64,000 nt of DNA from Streptococcus ruminantium (GCF_003609975.1 NZ_AP018400.1:221501-285500), one strand, 5' to 3'. Shown: positions 17,031 through 27,657, numbered from the stretch's first letter. Numbers and translations: made by a program. The notes: generated by a model from the letters alone, not told the origin.

Positions 17031-17867
17031 ATGAACAATTTTATCATGAAATATTTATCCCAATTTGACCTTGAAGTCATTGTTGTGTCTATTTTGAATA
17101 AAGTCTTATCCCTCCTTTTACTTTTTTGTGTTTTTTATATCATTAAGAAAATCACCAAGGCATCGGTCAAAAGACTTCTTGTGCCGTCTCTCAAGGTTTC
17201 CACTCAGGAAATAGGACGTCAAAAGACCATTAGCCGTTTGGTAGAGAGCATCCTCAATTATCTGCTCTATTTCATTCTCATTTATTGTATTTTGAGTGTT
17301 TTAGGTTTGCCAGTATCTAGCTTACTGGCAGGTGCAGGAATTGCGGGTGTGGCCATTGGTTTGGGAGCGCAAGGTTTTCTTTCAGATTTGGTCAATGGCT
17401 TCTTTATTTTGATTGAACGCCAGTTCAATGTTGGCGATGTAGTAAAGCTGACTAACGGTCCAATCACTATTTCAGGTACTATTATCAGCATGGGGATTCG
17501 GACGACACAGATACGGGATGCAGATGGAACCTTGCACTTTATTCCCAATCGGAATATCTTGGTCGTTAGCAACCACTCTCGTGGAGATATGCGGGCGCAA
17601 GTGGATATTCCGCTTAAGTTTAACACAGATTTAGAGCAGGTCTACCGAGTGGTAGAAGAGGTCAATAGTAGGGAGGTCACTCGGTTTGATCAGATTACGG
17701 GTGTGACAATTTTGGGACCTCAAAATACTCCTTCGGGTCAATTCGTCTTCCGAGTCAATCTTTTTGTAGCCAATGGTCAGCAGACAAAGGTTTATCATCA
17801 ATTCTTTTGCTTTTATCAAGAGGCTCTGCGTCAGGCAGGCATAGATTTGCCTGCTGTGTCAAGATAA
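17031..17867 (+). CDS. Small-conductance mechanosensitive channel (MscS family)
   Basis: A 278-residue protein with three hydrophobic segments in the first 130 residues. The pore helix region AGAGIAGVAIGLGAQGFLSD is followed by the beta domain (FNVGDVVKL ... GTIISMGIRTTQIRDADG ... IPNRNI). It opens on membrane stretch to release solutes during hypo-osmotic shock. No ribosome site precedes either ATG (17031 or 17046). The -10 box directly upstream suggests a leaderless message or a start at Met6. Confidence 0.9.
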   Translation: MNNFIMKYLSQFDLEVIVVSILNKVLSLLLLFCVFYIIKKITKASVKRLLVPSLKVSTQEIGRQKTISRLVESILNYLLYFILIYCILSVLGLPVSSLLAGAGIAGVAIGLGAQGFLSDLVNGFFILIERQFNVGDVVKLTNGPITISGTIISMGIRTTQIRDADGTLHFIPNRNILVVSNHSRGDMRAQVDIPLKFNTDLEQVYRVVEEVNSREVTRFDQITGVTILGPQNTPSGQFVFRVNLFVANGQQTKVYHQFFCFYQEALRQAGIDLPAVSR

Positions 17868-17936
17868 GTCGTTGTGTCATTTTGTCCATGAGGATGTTTG
17901 TGGACAGGTTTGATTGTAGAAGATATTTTGTAAGAT

Positions 17937-17975
17937 AAAAAAATCCCGAATTGGTATGTCAATTCGGGATTTCGT
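17937..17975. terminator. Bidirectional terminator between mscS and gdhA
   Basis: A 13-bp perfect stem (AAATCCCGAATTG / CAATTCGGGATTT) with a six-base loop is flanked by A-rich and T-rich sequence, so it can serve both convergent genes. Confidence 0.88.
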
Positions 17976-18006
17976 ATGAATATAATGTTGGAGGCTATTT
18001 AGTAGT

Positions 18007-19404
<1,398 letters not shown>

Positions 19405-19490
19405 TCACTCTAAGACAGTTTATTGAACTCCAATACCGTTCTCACGGTCTTATTGTCGTGCCGATTACTAATTTTCTAGGACTTGATTAA

Positions 19491-19549
19491 ATTATCAGAC
19501 AATTTAATTTATCTGATAATATTATAACACCAAGATTTTTAATTGTAAA
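19491..19549 (-). promoter_or_regulatory. gdhA promoter with downstream inverted repeat
   Basis: On the minus strand TTTACA (19549-19544), a 17-bp spacer and TATAAT (19526-19521) form a good promoter. Directly downstream, ATTATCAGA and TCTGATAAT (19491-19520) form 9-bp arms 12 bp apart, a position suited to a repressor. Confidence 0.65.
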
Positions 19550-19677
19550 GAGAAACCTATCAAATTTTCTACACAAGAAGATGGCTACTATTGTAAAGAC
19601 GAACGTTGACAGTCATTCGACCGAAATAGAAGAGAGGCTATGCTATAATGTAAGAAAATGATGGAAAAGGAGAAAAG
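19550..19677. other. Upstream region of pyrD
   Basis: The remaining part of the gdhA-pyrD interval holds an extended -10 box (TGCTATAAT, about 19640-19648) and a GGAGAAAAG ribosome site for pyrD. The segment 19354-19490 is the transcribed gdhA leader; no named RNA element was recognised in it. Confidence 0.5.
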
Positions 19678-20613
19678 ATGGTTTCAACAGCGACAAGATT
19701 AGGTGGATTTGATTTTGACAACTGCTTGATGAATGCAGCAGGGGTTTGGTGCATGACTAGAGAGGAATTGGCAGCAGTCAAGGATTCTGCGGCAGGAACT
19801 TTTGTGACGAAGACAGCGACCTTGGAATGTCGTTCTGGTAATCCAGAACCTCGTTATCAGAATGTTCCGCTCGGTTCCATCAATTCTATGGGGCTACCAA
19901 ACCATGGTTTGGCCTACTATCTGGATTACCTTTTAGAATTGCAAGAAGCTGAGCCAGAGAAACGCTTCATCTTGTCTTTGGTCGGGATGTCGCCCGATGA
20001 GACCCATGAGATTTTGAAAAGAGTCCAAGACAGTAACTTTAAAGGCTTGATTGAGCTGAATCTTTCCTGTCCAAATGTCCCTGGAAAACCCCAGATTGCC
20101 TATGATTTTGAAATGACAGAGAAGCTCTTGTACACGGTATTTACCTACTTTACCAAGCCGCTGGGAATCAAATTGCCACCCTATTTTGACATCGTTCATT
20201 TTGATCAAGCAGCTACTATTTTTAATCAATTCCCTCTTGCTTTCATCAATTGTGTTAATTCGATTGGCAATGGGCTTTACATAGAGGATGAGTCAGTTGT
20301 TATCAAGCCGAAAAATGGCTTTGGTGGTATTGGTGGTGAGTACATTAAGCCAACTGCTCTGGCTAATGTACATGCCTTCTATCAACGCCTAAGACCTAAT
20401 ATTCAGATTGTAGGAACAGGTGGTATCTTGACAGGACGTGATGCCTTTGAGCATATTCTTTGTGGCGCTAGTATGGTCCAAATCGGGACAACTCTTCAAA
20501 AAGAAGGGATCGTTGCCTTTGAACGTATTACTGCTGAATTACAAGCAATTATGACAGAAAAGGGTTATGAAACGATTGAAGATTTTCGTGGGAAATTGCA
20601 GTATATTGACTGA
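19678..20613 (+). CDS. pyrD: Dihydroorotate dehydrogenase, class 1A (fumarate-type)
   Basis: A 311-residue FMN enzyme of pyrimidine synthesis that oxidises dihydroorotate to orotate. Motifs: [38 protein letters not shown], the active-site [13 protein letters not shown] with catalytic Cys, and the FMN-phosphate region [24 protein letters not shown] Cys base, the short length and no pyrK neighbour point to the soluble class 1A form that uses fumarate. It stands alone rather than in a pyr operon. Confidence 0.93.
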   Translation: MVSTATRLGGFDFDNCLMNAAGVWCMTREELAAVKDSAAGTFVTKTATLECRSGNPEPRYQNVPLGSINSMGLPNHGLAYYLDYLLELQEAEPEKRFILSLVGMSPDETHEILKRVQDSNFKGLIELNLSCPNVPGKPQIAYDFEMTEKLLYTVFTYFTKPLGIKLPPYFDIVHFDQAATIFNQFPLAFINCVNSIGNGLYIEDESVVIKPKNGFGGIGGEYIKPTALANVHAFYQRLRPNIQIVGTGGILTGRDAFEHILCGASMVQIGTTLQKEGIVAFERITAELQAIMTEKGYETIEDFRGKLQYID

Positions 20614-20952
20614 GATAACTGGGGATCTGCCCTCTAGCCTTTGTACTTTTCAGAAAGATCAAGCTATAAGATAGTAATGTGGCTGATTTTCAACTTCTAA
20701 AGGTTTCCCAAACCTTTGGAGCTCTCTACAGCATCAACTTTTGCCTGTCTTTGATTTAAAAAGTTCCAAAGCTTTTATTAACTCTGGAACTTTTTGTTGC
20801 AATTTTTTGTATCTTTTTTGATCATGTTTATAGGTCTTTAAAATTTCTTCTTTATAAAATCTACCTTTGCTTCACTTCAGTAGCTCTTTCAGATGATATG
20901 CACAGGTTAGCTTCCTGCCTTCGGTTCTCATCAGAAAAGTTTCCTGATCTTT
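20614..20952. other. Intergenic region between pyrD and the convergent ABC operon
   Basis: About 340 bp. It contains the terminator at 20758-20795 and a short imperfect repeat near 20698-20720 (GGTTTCCCAAACC). No ORF or RNA gene was supported. Confidence 0.5.
20758..20795. terminator. Terminator between pyrD and the ABC-2 operon
   Basis: AAAAAGTTCCA and TGGAACTTTTT form an 11-bp stem with a 16-base loop, A-rich and T-rich on the two sides. Confidence 0.75.
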
Positions 20953-21735
20953 TTAGTTGCCTACACTTGTGAATTTCGTCATTCCATAGCGGAAGAGCTT
21001 ATAGTTAATTGCAAAGATTAGAGCTACTACGATTGGTAATGCCAAGCCCCACATAGATAGGTCGAAGAAGTAGAGAGCTGGGAGATAGGCTGTAAATGCG
21101 TAAGGGAAGATAAAAATTAACAGAAACTGGATAAGTCTTGGGTAAATATTAAGAGGATATTGAGCCATCTGGTTGAGGGAAAAAATTCCCATCGTCAGAG
21201 GGAAGGACTCTACAATCCAAAAGGCAAGCGCTGTTGGTCCAAGTTGAATAGCTGCGTAGAGTAGACCGATACAAATGGTAATGAAAATCAGTAACAATAA
21301 TTTCCAGAAGGACCACTCCATACTAAGTTCATTGGAAGCCTGAATAAGGGCTAGAATACCGATGAGAGTCGTTCCGATTCCTTGGGGCTGGATTCGTTCG
21401 CAAATGAGCTGAAATAAGGGATTGACAGGCATGAGGAGCAGTCGTTCAAATTCTCCCTTCCGAATATAGCGACTGCCAAACAACCAAAGATTATCAAAGA
21501 AAATCAAATGAATGGATCGTCCTGCTGTTGCAATACCGTAGATAAAGAGCATTTGTCCATAGTTAAAGCCAGCAATTTCCTTGATATTACCAAATAGAAT
21601 ATTGAGGAAAACCAGGTAAACAATTTGTTCAATCAAAGAGGAGAATAGTCCGATAAAAAAATCCATCCGAAAGGACATTTGAGCCATCATAAAGACTTTG
21701 ATATTATAGAAATAGAGGTTGATGTACTTCTTCAT
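20953..21735 (-). CDS. ABC-2 type transporter permease (COG3694-like)
   Basis: A 260-residue protein with six hydrophobic segments, third gene of the exporter operon. It carries the GEFERLLLMPVNPLFQLICERI segment seen in this permease family, which pairs with a second permease and one ATPase. The frame reaches back to 21816, but the ATG at 21735 follows GGAGGTTAATT and avoids overlap with the upstream gene. The exported substrate is unknown. Confidence 0.87.
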   Translation of the reverse strand: MKKYINLYFYNIKVFMMAQMSFRMDFFIGLFSSLIEQIVYLVFLNILFGNIKEIAGFNYGQMLFIYGIATAGRSIHLIFFDNLWLFGSRYIRKGEFERLLLMPVNPLFQLICERIQPQGIGTTLIGILALIQASNELSMEWSFWKLLLLIFITICIGLLYAAIQLGPTALAFWIVESFPLTMGIFSLNQMAQYPLNIYPRLIQFLLIFIFPYAFTAYLPALYFFDLSMWGLALPIVVALIFAINYKLFRYGMTKFTSVGN

Positions 21736-21737
21736 AA

Positions 21738-22517
21738 TTAACCTCCAAAGATGACGATGCGGCGTTTGGCTTGGGACCAAAGCAAAGCGATAAAGCCAAA
21801 TAAGATAGGAATCCATAAAGCCTGCAAACCAAGTGCAGTTAAGTTGCTTTCTTTTCCTAATAGGATAGAAACTGGGACGTTGACTGCATAATTGTAGGGC
21901 AGGAACCGAAGGATGTTTTCTACAGCCTGTGGATAAAAGCTAAGAGGCAAAAGTGCCCCCGAAGCTAGGTTGAAGAGACCATTTCTAAGTAGCATGACAC
22001 CCCAAGCATTGACCGTAAAGAAAGCTAGAAAACCAAAAGCCATATCCAACAACTGAACGATGAACATACCTAGTAGCGAGCTGAGGAGGAAAATCAGAAT
22101 GGTTCGGCCATCGGGCAGATAGAAATCTTGGTGGATCAGCACTATTCCGATAAATATAAAGGAGAACTTAAAGAGTTCTAAAAGTTTGTCGCCTAGGTCT
22201 TTGAAAAAAAGAGATACAATAAAGGAGTAGGGTCTCAGAAATTCTCCAGCGATACTTCCGTCTAAAATACGATAGGAAAGTTCTTTGCCTAGTGAAAAGG
22301 AGTTGAGACTGGCTAAAAGGTTGGCAAAGATGATGTAGGTGGTAAAGGTCTGCAATGTAAAACCGTTCACTTCTGGTTGAGTAAAGAAAATAGTTTTCCA
22401 AACATAGAGAGCCACTAAAATTTTCACCGCCAGAGAAACAAAGCTTGCCACAAAGAATGCCTTATACTGCAAGGCGGTCATCATCATGAGTCGAGTCAAG
22501 TAAAAATACTTACGCAT
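21738..22517 (-). CDS. ABC-2 type transporter permease (COG4587-like)
   Basis: A 259-residue protein with about six hydrophobic segments and the family stretch RILDGSIAGEFLRPYSF. It overlaps the ATPase gene by 8 bp: its ATGCGTAAG lies inside the ATPase end (GIHA-stop), with GAGGAGGG as ribosome site, so translation is coupled. The ATG at 22517 is preferred over 22532. It is the partner permease of the 20953-21735 product. Confidence 0.87.
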   Translation of the reverse strand: MRKYFYLTRLMMMTALQYKAFFVASFVSLAVKILVALYVWKTIFFTQPEVNGFTLQTFTTYIIFANLLASLNSFSLGKELSYRILDGSIAGEFLRPYSFIVSLFFKDLGDKLLELFKFSFIFIGIVLIHQDFYLPDGRTILIFLLSSLLGMFIVQLLDMAFGFLAFFTVNAWGVMLLRNGLFNLASGALLPLSFYPQAVENILRFLPYNYAVNVPVSILLGKESNLTALGLQALWIPILFGFIALLWSQAKRRIVIFGG

Positions 22518-23493
22518 GAATACCCTCCTCATAGATTTGTCGGATCATGGTCTCGATCTCTAGTTCTTTCATTGTTACATCTTCAATGACGAAATGATTG
22601 AATACCTGCTCAATGACTTGAGCGCTGGTCCATACCTTACTCTGGTAGCGGATTTCAAAGTGAAAATCATCTTTACGCTCAAATTCCAAACCTTCCAGCT
22701 TCAATTCTTTCTCAACTGGTTTCTCGGTAGAAAAGAGAATAGTTTTAACAGTTGAAAAGCGTTCTTTGAGGGCTGTGAGCGAACCATCATAGACCTTTTT
22801 ACCCTCGTCAATAATGAAAATTCGCTCGCAGAGGCTTTCAATATCCTTCATATCGTGAGAGGTGATCAAGAAAGTCGTCTGATAGCGTTGGTTCATATAG
22901 CGGATAAAGGAACGAATGGTTTCCTTGACACTGGCATCTAAGCCAATGGTTGGTTCATCTAGAAAGACAACAGCAGGTTGATGGATGAAGATAGCTGCAA
23001 ATTCACAGCGAACGCGTTGGCCTAAGGAGAGGTTGCGAACCGGCTGTTTCATGATGTCTGCTAAGTCTAGTAGTTCAATTAAGCTAGCCAGTCTTTCCTT
23101 GAAGACTGCATCTGGAACATCATAGATTTTGGCATGAAGGATAAAGGATTCCTGTACGGGCAAATTCCAATCCAGATGAGATTTTTGACCGAATAGAACA
23201 CCGATTTGCTTGTTGACAGTTTTGCGATTTTCCTGAGGGTTGAGTCCATTGATGTAGACCTGTCCTTGGTCAGGATGGAGAACACCCGTCAGCATTTTGA
23301 TAGTGGTTGATTTTCCAGAGCCATTAGATCCGATATAGCCGATGATTTCTCCCTTTTTTACTTGTAAAGAAATGTCTTGGACAGCCGGAATGGATTTTTT
23401 CTTAGGTTTAAAAAAAGCCTTAATAGAACCCTTTAGTCCGACTTCTTTGTCAACGACAGAATAGGTTTTTGAAAGATGTTCTGCTTGAATCAT
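22510..23493 (-). CDS. ABC transporter ATP-binding protein (COG4586-like)
   Basis: A 327-residue ATPase: Walker A IGSNGSGKST, signature LSLGQRVRCE, Walker B AVVFLDEPTIGLD, then the H-loop FLITSHDMKDIE. The C-terminal extension (about 240-327) is typical of ATPases paired with ABC-2 permeases. The frame extends upstream to 23760, antisense to pgpA; the ATG at 23493 follows GAGGAACAAAT and opens MIQAEHLSKTYSV, so it is chosen. First gene of a three-gene export operon of unknown substrate. Confidence 0.92.
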   Translation of the reverse strand: MIQAEHLSKTYSVVDKEVGLKGSIKAFFKPKKKSIPAVQDISLQVKKGEIIGYIGSNGSGKSTTIKMLTGVLHPDQGQVYINGLNPQENRKTVNKQIGVLFGQKSHLDWNLPVQESFILHAKIYDVPDAVFKERLASLIELLDLADIMKQPVRNLSLGQRVRCEFAAIFIHQPAVVFLDEPTIGLDASVKETIRSFIRYMNQRYQTTFLITSHDMKDIESLCERIFIIDEGKKVYDGSLTALKERFSTVKTILFSTEKPVEKELKLEGLEFERKDDFHFEIRYQSKVWTSAQVIEQVFNHFVIEDVTMKELEIETMIRQIYEEGIHA

Positions 23494-23588
23494 ATTTGTT
23501 CCTCTTTTTTTATGGAAAACGTTTGCGCGTGTATTATAACAGAAAAAAGCTATAGATGCAAGAGGAGTTTGTATCAAAAATAAATAGA

Positions 23589-23618
23589 ACCAACTGTTCA
23601 ATTTGAGCAGTTGGTCTT
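23589..23618 (-). terminator. Terminator after the pgpA-like gene
   Basis: ACCAACTG and CAGTTGGT arms (8 bp, 11-base loop) lie just beyond the stop of the minus-strand gene, with T-rich sequence after the stem on that strand. Confidence 0.6.
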
Positions 23619-23623
23619 TCATG

Positions 23624-24130
23624 TTATTTCTGATTGGTGATGGCACTCTTTTCCGGATCGTTATGTGCAATGCGACTGGCAGCCGCAGCTGCAATGGCAC
23701 AGATGATGTCGTTAAGGAAGGTGTGGCAATGCGGACTATCTTTTCTGTTGAGCTTGGCAATAATACCTGGCTTGGATTTGTCTAAATATCCATAGTTGGT
23801 AAAACCAATCGTCCCATAGAGGTTGACAATAGATAGGCCAAGAATTTCATCAATACCATATAGGCCTTCATCATTTATCAAGATTGACTGGAGAGGTTGA
23901 GAAATGAATCCCTGCTCAGCTAGTTTATCAATCTCAACTCCAGTCATAATGGCATTTTGTACTTCTCGCTTGGCAAGAACAGCTTCGACATTTTCTAAGC
24001 ATTCTGCTAGAGTCAAATCGGAGATGTATTTATTTTGTAAGTGCATAACTAAGGTAGCAATATCTTCAAGTTGAATCCCTCTTTCTTCCAACAGGTCACG
24101 GGAGTAGTTTTGTAGGTTATCGCTTGTCAT
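23624..24130 (-). CDS. PgpA/YutG-family phosphatidylglycerophosphatase-like protein
   Basis: A 168-residue protein with the PgpA-family patterns DIATLVMHLQ, YGIDEILGLSIVNLYGTIG and CHTFLNDIICAIAAAAASRIAHND. Family members remove phosphate from phosphatidylglycerolphosphate. This streptococcal form resembles the soluble YutG type, with only one weakly hydrophobic segment, so the substrate is less certain. It is transcribed alone on the minus strand. Confidence 0.78.
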   Translation of the reverse strand: MTSDNLQNYSRDLLEERGIQLEDIATLVMHLQNKYISDLTLAECLENVEAVLAKREVQNAIMTGVEIDKLAEQGFISQPLQSILINDEGLYGIDEILGLSIVNLYGTIGFTNYGYLDKSKPGIIAKLNRKDSPHCHTFLNDIICAIAAAAASRIAHNDPEKSAITNQK

Positions 24131-24233
24131 CTCTGGACGTCTCCTTTCTCATAATGAAATCTATTGTACCAGAAAAATGTCCCCTTCGCGAATGATTGTA
24201 TTGTAATATAGCATAATGCTCTAATTATCAAAG

Positions 24234-24270
24234 AAAACCAGCCTAGTTCATACACATTAAGCTGGTTTTT
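24234..24270. terminator. Terminator downstream of the DUF4097 gene
   Basis: AAAACCAGC and GCTGGTTTT arms with an 18-base loop, A-rich on one side and T-rich on the other. It separates the DUF4097 gene end from pgpA. Confidence 0.65.
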
Positions 24271-24413
24271 ATCATACTGCAATACTAAAAATCAGTCATG
24301 GACAGGCCTTCTAGGAGGGGAATGAAATAAAGCAGTTTGTGTTTTTATTGTTTTTGATAGCAGATTGGAAGGCTCTACCATTTTTTCACATGACAAGGTA
24401 TTGTCTCGATTTA

Positions 24414-25484
24414 TTAGTTTGGTGTTCGTAGGTTGATGGTAGCATTTGTTGCTCCAAGAGTCAGCTTATTTTTACTACCCTTTTTTTCAAGGGTTAAGGT
24501 CTGTTTATCACCTTCTTGTTTTACAGTGAGTTTTTCGTACTTGTCTTTAGTAAAAATACCAACATGTTCAGCCTGTTCTTTGAAGTAACTCGTATTCCCA
24601 ACAATGTCCTTCAATTCTTCTTCTGTATTGTAGTGATAACCTAGGTGTTTTGCTAAACTCTTCATATCTGTTTTCGTGCTGATATTGAGATTAAGATCTT
24701 GTAAACTCTTATCGGTCAAGTCGAGATTGGTGACGGTCAGAGCTTGATTTGTTGTCGGAGTAAAGATGTTTTCACCTAGTAAGGTTGCATTGGACACGTG
24801 TAGATTTTGGTAGCCTTGGATTTTCACATTTTCCAAGCTAGTATCAGAAAGTTTGGCGCTTTCTTCGGAGTTTGAGACTGAGACGCTAATGTTTTTCAGT
24901 TTTGATTGATCTACGGAAACATAAGAGGTATCAATTGTGCCACCATCCATTTGAACATTATTGAGATGCAGTCTAGCTGATAGGTTAACTTCTTTGATAT
25001 GAACATTTTCAATTGTCAAGGGGCTAGAACCATAATAGTAGGGATAGTGATTTCCTTCTAATTTTGCTAATCCCTTGTTCTTAGGGACTCGAATGATAAC
25101 GGTCTGTGCATCTGTCCTGTTGGAGGCCAGATGTTCTCCAAAAAATTGCATGATTCCTGTGATAGAAAGTTCCCGATCTTTTGCTGTCAGAGTTAGGACG
25201 CCGTCTTTTTCAGAAATTTTGAGTGACGGAAAGATATGGTTTTTAGAGTTGGTATAGGTTATGTGGTAGTTATCATCGGTAGATTCCCGGATGGTAATAT
25301 CGCGGTGGATAAAATCAAGCTTGAGTGTATGTAGATTCGTATAAGTTTGATGGATTTGTTTAGGTGTAGCGATTTTTTCCAAGCTGGTGATGCCGCCAGA
25401 GAAAAATCCGATTCCTGCTAAAATTAAGCCCGTAATTAAGCTAACAAAACCGGCAATAATTGCCATTGTCAATTTCTTTTTCAT
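24414..25484 (-). CDS. DUF4097-type cell-envelope protein
   Basis: A 356-residue protein with an N-terminal membrane anchor (about 5-30, LTMAIIAGFVSLITGLILAG) and a long beta-repeat region of short strands such as LTIENVHIKEVNLSARLHL and LENVKIQGYQNLHVSNATL, typical of DUF4097/LiaG-like putative adhesin domains. The function is unknown; relatives sit in envelope-stress operons. It overlaps the DUF1700 gene by 4 bp, third in a PadR-DUF1700-DUF4097 operon. Confidence 0.82.
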   Translation of the reverse strand: MKKKLTMAIIAGFVSLITGLILAGIGFFSGGITSLEKIATPKQIHQTYTNLHTLKLDFIHRDITIRESTDDNYHITYTNSKNHIFPSLKISEKDGVLTLTAKDRELSITGIMQFFGEHLASNRTDAQTVIIRVPKNKGLAKLEGNHYPYYYGSSPLTIENVHIKEVNLSARLHLNNVQMDGGTIDTSYVSVDQSKLKNISVSVSNSEESAKLSDTSLENVKIQGYQNLHVSNATLLGENIFTPTTNQALTVTNLDLTDKSLQDLNLNISTKTDMKSLAKHLGYHYNTEEELKDIVGNTSYFKEQAEHVGIFTKDKYEKLTVKQEGDKQTLTLEKKGSKNKLTLGATNATINLRTPN

Positions 25485-26245
25485 GCTCGTTTACCTCGTT
25501 TCAATATCCATTTAAAGCAAGCCTTAACCAGCCACCAAGACCAGTAAGCGAAAAATCCTGTTAGGATATAAAGAAGAATGGAACCACCGATGAGAGAGAG
25601 GCCGGAACCAAAACCCATGAGGAAGACATTAAAATCTTGAGAAAGCAGGCTAAATCCTTCCCAAATCAAGTAGGCTCCTCCGATGAAAAGTCCTATGCCT
25701 AACGCTAGCCCACCAATCAGAAAGCCTAGAACTAGGAAAATGAGAAAAATCAAGGCTCCGCCTAAAAGAAGTGTAGCTGGAATAGCGATTGGAAGAGATA
25801 GAATGGCTAAGAAAGCTAACCAGACAGTCTTTTTGACCGCTCGAAATTCCTGTAAGTTTTTCCCAAGGTAGAAAGCTCCACAAATCGCGCCAATGAAAAT
25901 ACCAAATATTCCTAGAACAGATCCAGAGGAGAGAAAGAACCAGGACAACAGAAAAGTGAACGCAAGGGCAACAAAGACATAGATCGGATGGTTATTTGGC
26001 TTCGTGCTATCTATCAGTTTGTCGCTATCCTTTGTTTCTCCTTCAATATGTCGACTGAGCATGTTATTGATTAGCTCACTGGCAGCCTCTTTAGGAGAGC
26101 CTAATTCTTCTATGATAGCTGATTCTTTTTCTGGACCAGCTTCATCAAAATATTCGTTGAAAAAAGTAATAGCTTCTTGGAATTCTTTGTGTGGTAATTT
26201 TTTCAAGTATTTTTCCAACTGAGCCATGTATTCAGATCTTGTCAT
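25481..26245 (-). CDS. DUF1700 (HAAS-domain) membrane protein
   Basis: A 254-residue protein. The N-terminal cytoplasmic domain (about 1-60: YMAQLEKYLKKLP ... FFNEYFDEAG ... LGSPKEAASELI) is the HAAS/DUF1700 signature, followed by about five membrane segments. These proteins usually partner a PadR regulator and a DUF4097 protein, as here. It overlaps the PadR gene by 14 bp, so co-translation is likely. Confidence 0.85.
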   Translation of the reverse strand: MTRSEYMAQLEKYLKKLPHKEFQEAITFFNEYFDEAGPEKESAIIEELGSPKEAASELINNMLSRHIEGETKDSDKLIDSTKPNNHPIYVFVALAFTFLLSWFFLSSGSVLGIFGIFIGAICGAFYLGKNLQEFRAVKKTVWLAFLAILSLPIAIPATLLLGGALIFLIFLVLGFLIGGLALGIGLFIGGAYLIWEGFSLLSQDFNVFLMGFGSGLSLIGGSILLYILTGFFAYWSWWLVKACFKWILKRGKRA

Positions 26246-26558
26246 GACGGATGCTCCCTTCTATGATGCCGCTTATTGTATTGGTATAGGTATCCCAGTC
26301 ATCTTTGAGGCGAATCAATTCTTCGTGACCTAACTGGGTCAGACTATAGTATTTCCTCATCCTTCCCTGATATTCACGGGAATAGGTAGTCAAAAAGTCA
26401 TTTTGTTCTAATCGTTTTAGAATGGGATAAAGGGCTGATTCCTTTATATTGGAGATCAGTTTGATTGTCTGGCAAATTTCATACCCATAGGAATCATCAG
26501 ATTCCAATATGGCCATGATGAGAAATTCTGTCAGCACCGCAGGAACTGGAAAATGCAT
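26232..26558 (-). CDS. PadR-family transcriptional regulator
   Basis: A 108-residue winged-helix protein: LTEFLIMAILESDDSYGYEI, SALYPILKRLEQNDFLTTY and GRMRKYYSLTQLGHEEL are the PadR motifs. The ATG at 26558 follows GAAAGGAGTGACTG; the longer frame from 26633 would start inside the AT-rich promoter. It heads the DUF1700-DUF4097 operon and probably represses it. The upstream segment 26606-26660 has several TATATA arms that may be its operator. Confidence 0.88.
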   Translation of the reverse strand: MHFPVPAVLTEFLIMAILESDDSYGYEICQTIKLISNIKESALYPILKRLEQNDFLTTYSREYQGRMRKYYSLTQLGHEELIRLKDDWDTYTNTISGIIEGSIRHDKI

Positions 26559-26704
26559 GGCAGTCACTCCTTTCTCTCGTTTTGTTAGCAGTGGATATAG
26601 AATTGACATATATATAAAACAACCATATATCAAAAAATGCTATATATAAAATATACACCTACAAGAAGAAATTGTCAAGCAGATATATAAAATAAATAAA
26701 AAAA

Positions 26705-26730
26705 TACGGTCGAAGTTCCGACCGTAAGGG
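26705..26730 (-). terminator. Hairpin between the formate-channel gene and PadR
   Basis: TACGGTCG and CGACCGTA form an 8-bp stem with a six-base loop; on the minus strand it is followed by TATTTTTTT. It lies downstream of the formate/nitrite channel gene. Confidence 0.75.
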
Positions 26731-26803
26731 TATCTTTTGTTTTGGTAGCCTTCAAGGCTATGCTTGGAGTTCCAGCGGTTAACAGTAAAGAAAAGCTAGG
26801 AAA

Positions 26804-27604
26804 TTAGTCAACGTATAATTTTGACTTATTGCTTAGCCAACTATAAAGAAGACCAATCAAGAGACCACCGCCGGCATAGTTTCCAAGTCCGGAGAAGAGG
26901 AAGTTGCTTAGGATACTGAGGACGTTCATCCCTTCAACAGGACCGCCATTTGAAAAGAAGGCGAGTGAGAAAGTAGAGAAGTTGGCTATAACGTGTTCAA
27001 AACCAAGGAAGGCAAAGATAAAGATGATGAAAATCAACGAAATAACACGACCAGCGTCATCCTTCATACGCATAGTAACAAATACGGCGATGTTCACGAC
27101 AATATTGGCGAAAATCCCTTCAACAAATTGAGTCAATGGTGTTTTTGCCAATTTAGCCACAGTAGCCTCGAAAAGGTAACTATGCTGGTCAATATGCTGA
27201 TATGGTGAGGTTAGTGATAAGAGGAAGCAGACAAGTACTGCACCGACAAAGTTGAAGAAGATACAGGTTGCCAAGATTTTCAAAGCTGTTTTTGTAGGAA
27301 TGACCTTGCGGTGAATGGCAGAAGTCATATACATCATGTTGGATGTACCAAGCTCAGCGTTCATGTATAAAATCATTACCAAGCACCAGCCGAACATGAG
27401 TCCATAGCTGAATTTTCCAAGACCATCAACGATATGGTTCAGTTTATCGGCTGTATAAACCGAAATGGCTAAACCAATCGCCAGATAAACACTTGCCATG
27501 ATGGAGCGAACGGCATAAGCAAAATAATTATTTTCAATCAAGTCTGCTTTTTTCCTGATGCTTTTGTCGATATTATAAATTAGCGTGTCTTGTTGTGCTG
27601 CCAT
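26804..27604 (-). CDS. Formate/nitrite transporter family channel
   Basis: A 266-residue protein with six membrane segments and internal symmetry, e.g. SVYLAIGLAISVYTAD, FNFVGAVLVCFLLSL and NIVVNIAVFVTMRM, matching the FNT (FocA/NirC) family. In a fermenting streptococcus formate is the likely substrate. The upstream region has a Rex-like site (27640-27657) and a cre-like site (27688-27703), tying it to redox and catabolite control along with adhE and adhP. Confidence 0.88.
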   Translation of the reverse strand: MAAQQDTLIYNIDKSIRKKADLIENNYFAYAVRSIMASVYLAIGLAISVYTADKLNHIVDGLGKFSYGLMFGWCLVMILYMNAELGTSNMMYMTSAIHRKVIPTKTALKILATCIFFNFVGAVLVCFLLSLTSPYQHIDQHSYLFEATVAKLAKTPLTQFVEGIFANIVVNIAVFVTMRMKDDAGRVISLIFIIFIFAFLGFEHVIANFSTFSLAFFSNGGPVEGMNVLSILSNFLFSGLGNYAGGGLLIGLLYSWLSNKSKLYVD

Positions 27605-27639
27605 AATAATCCCCTTTTACTATATTTATTAAAACGTAT

Positions 27640-27657
27640 TTGCGAAAGTTCTCACAA
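27640..27657. promoter_or_regulatory. Candidate Rex operator before the formate-channel gene
   Basis: TTGCGAAAGTTCTCACAA matches the TTGTGAA-N4-TTCACAA Rex consensus apart from a few positions. It lies just downstream of a TATACT -10 box on the minus strand. Confidence 0.6.
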
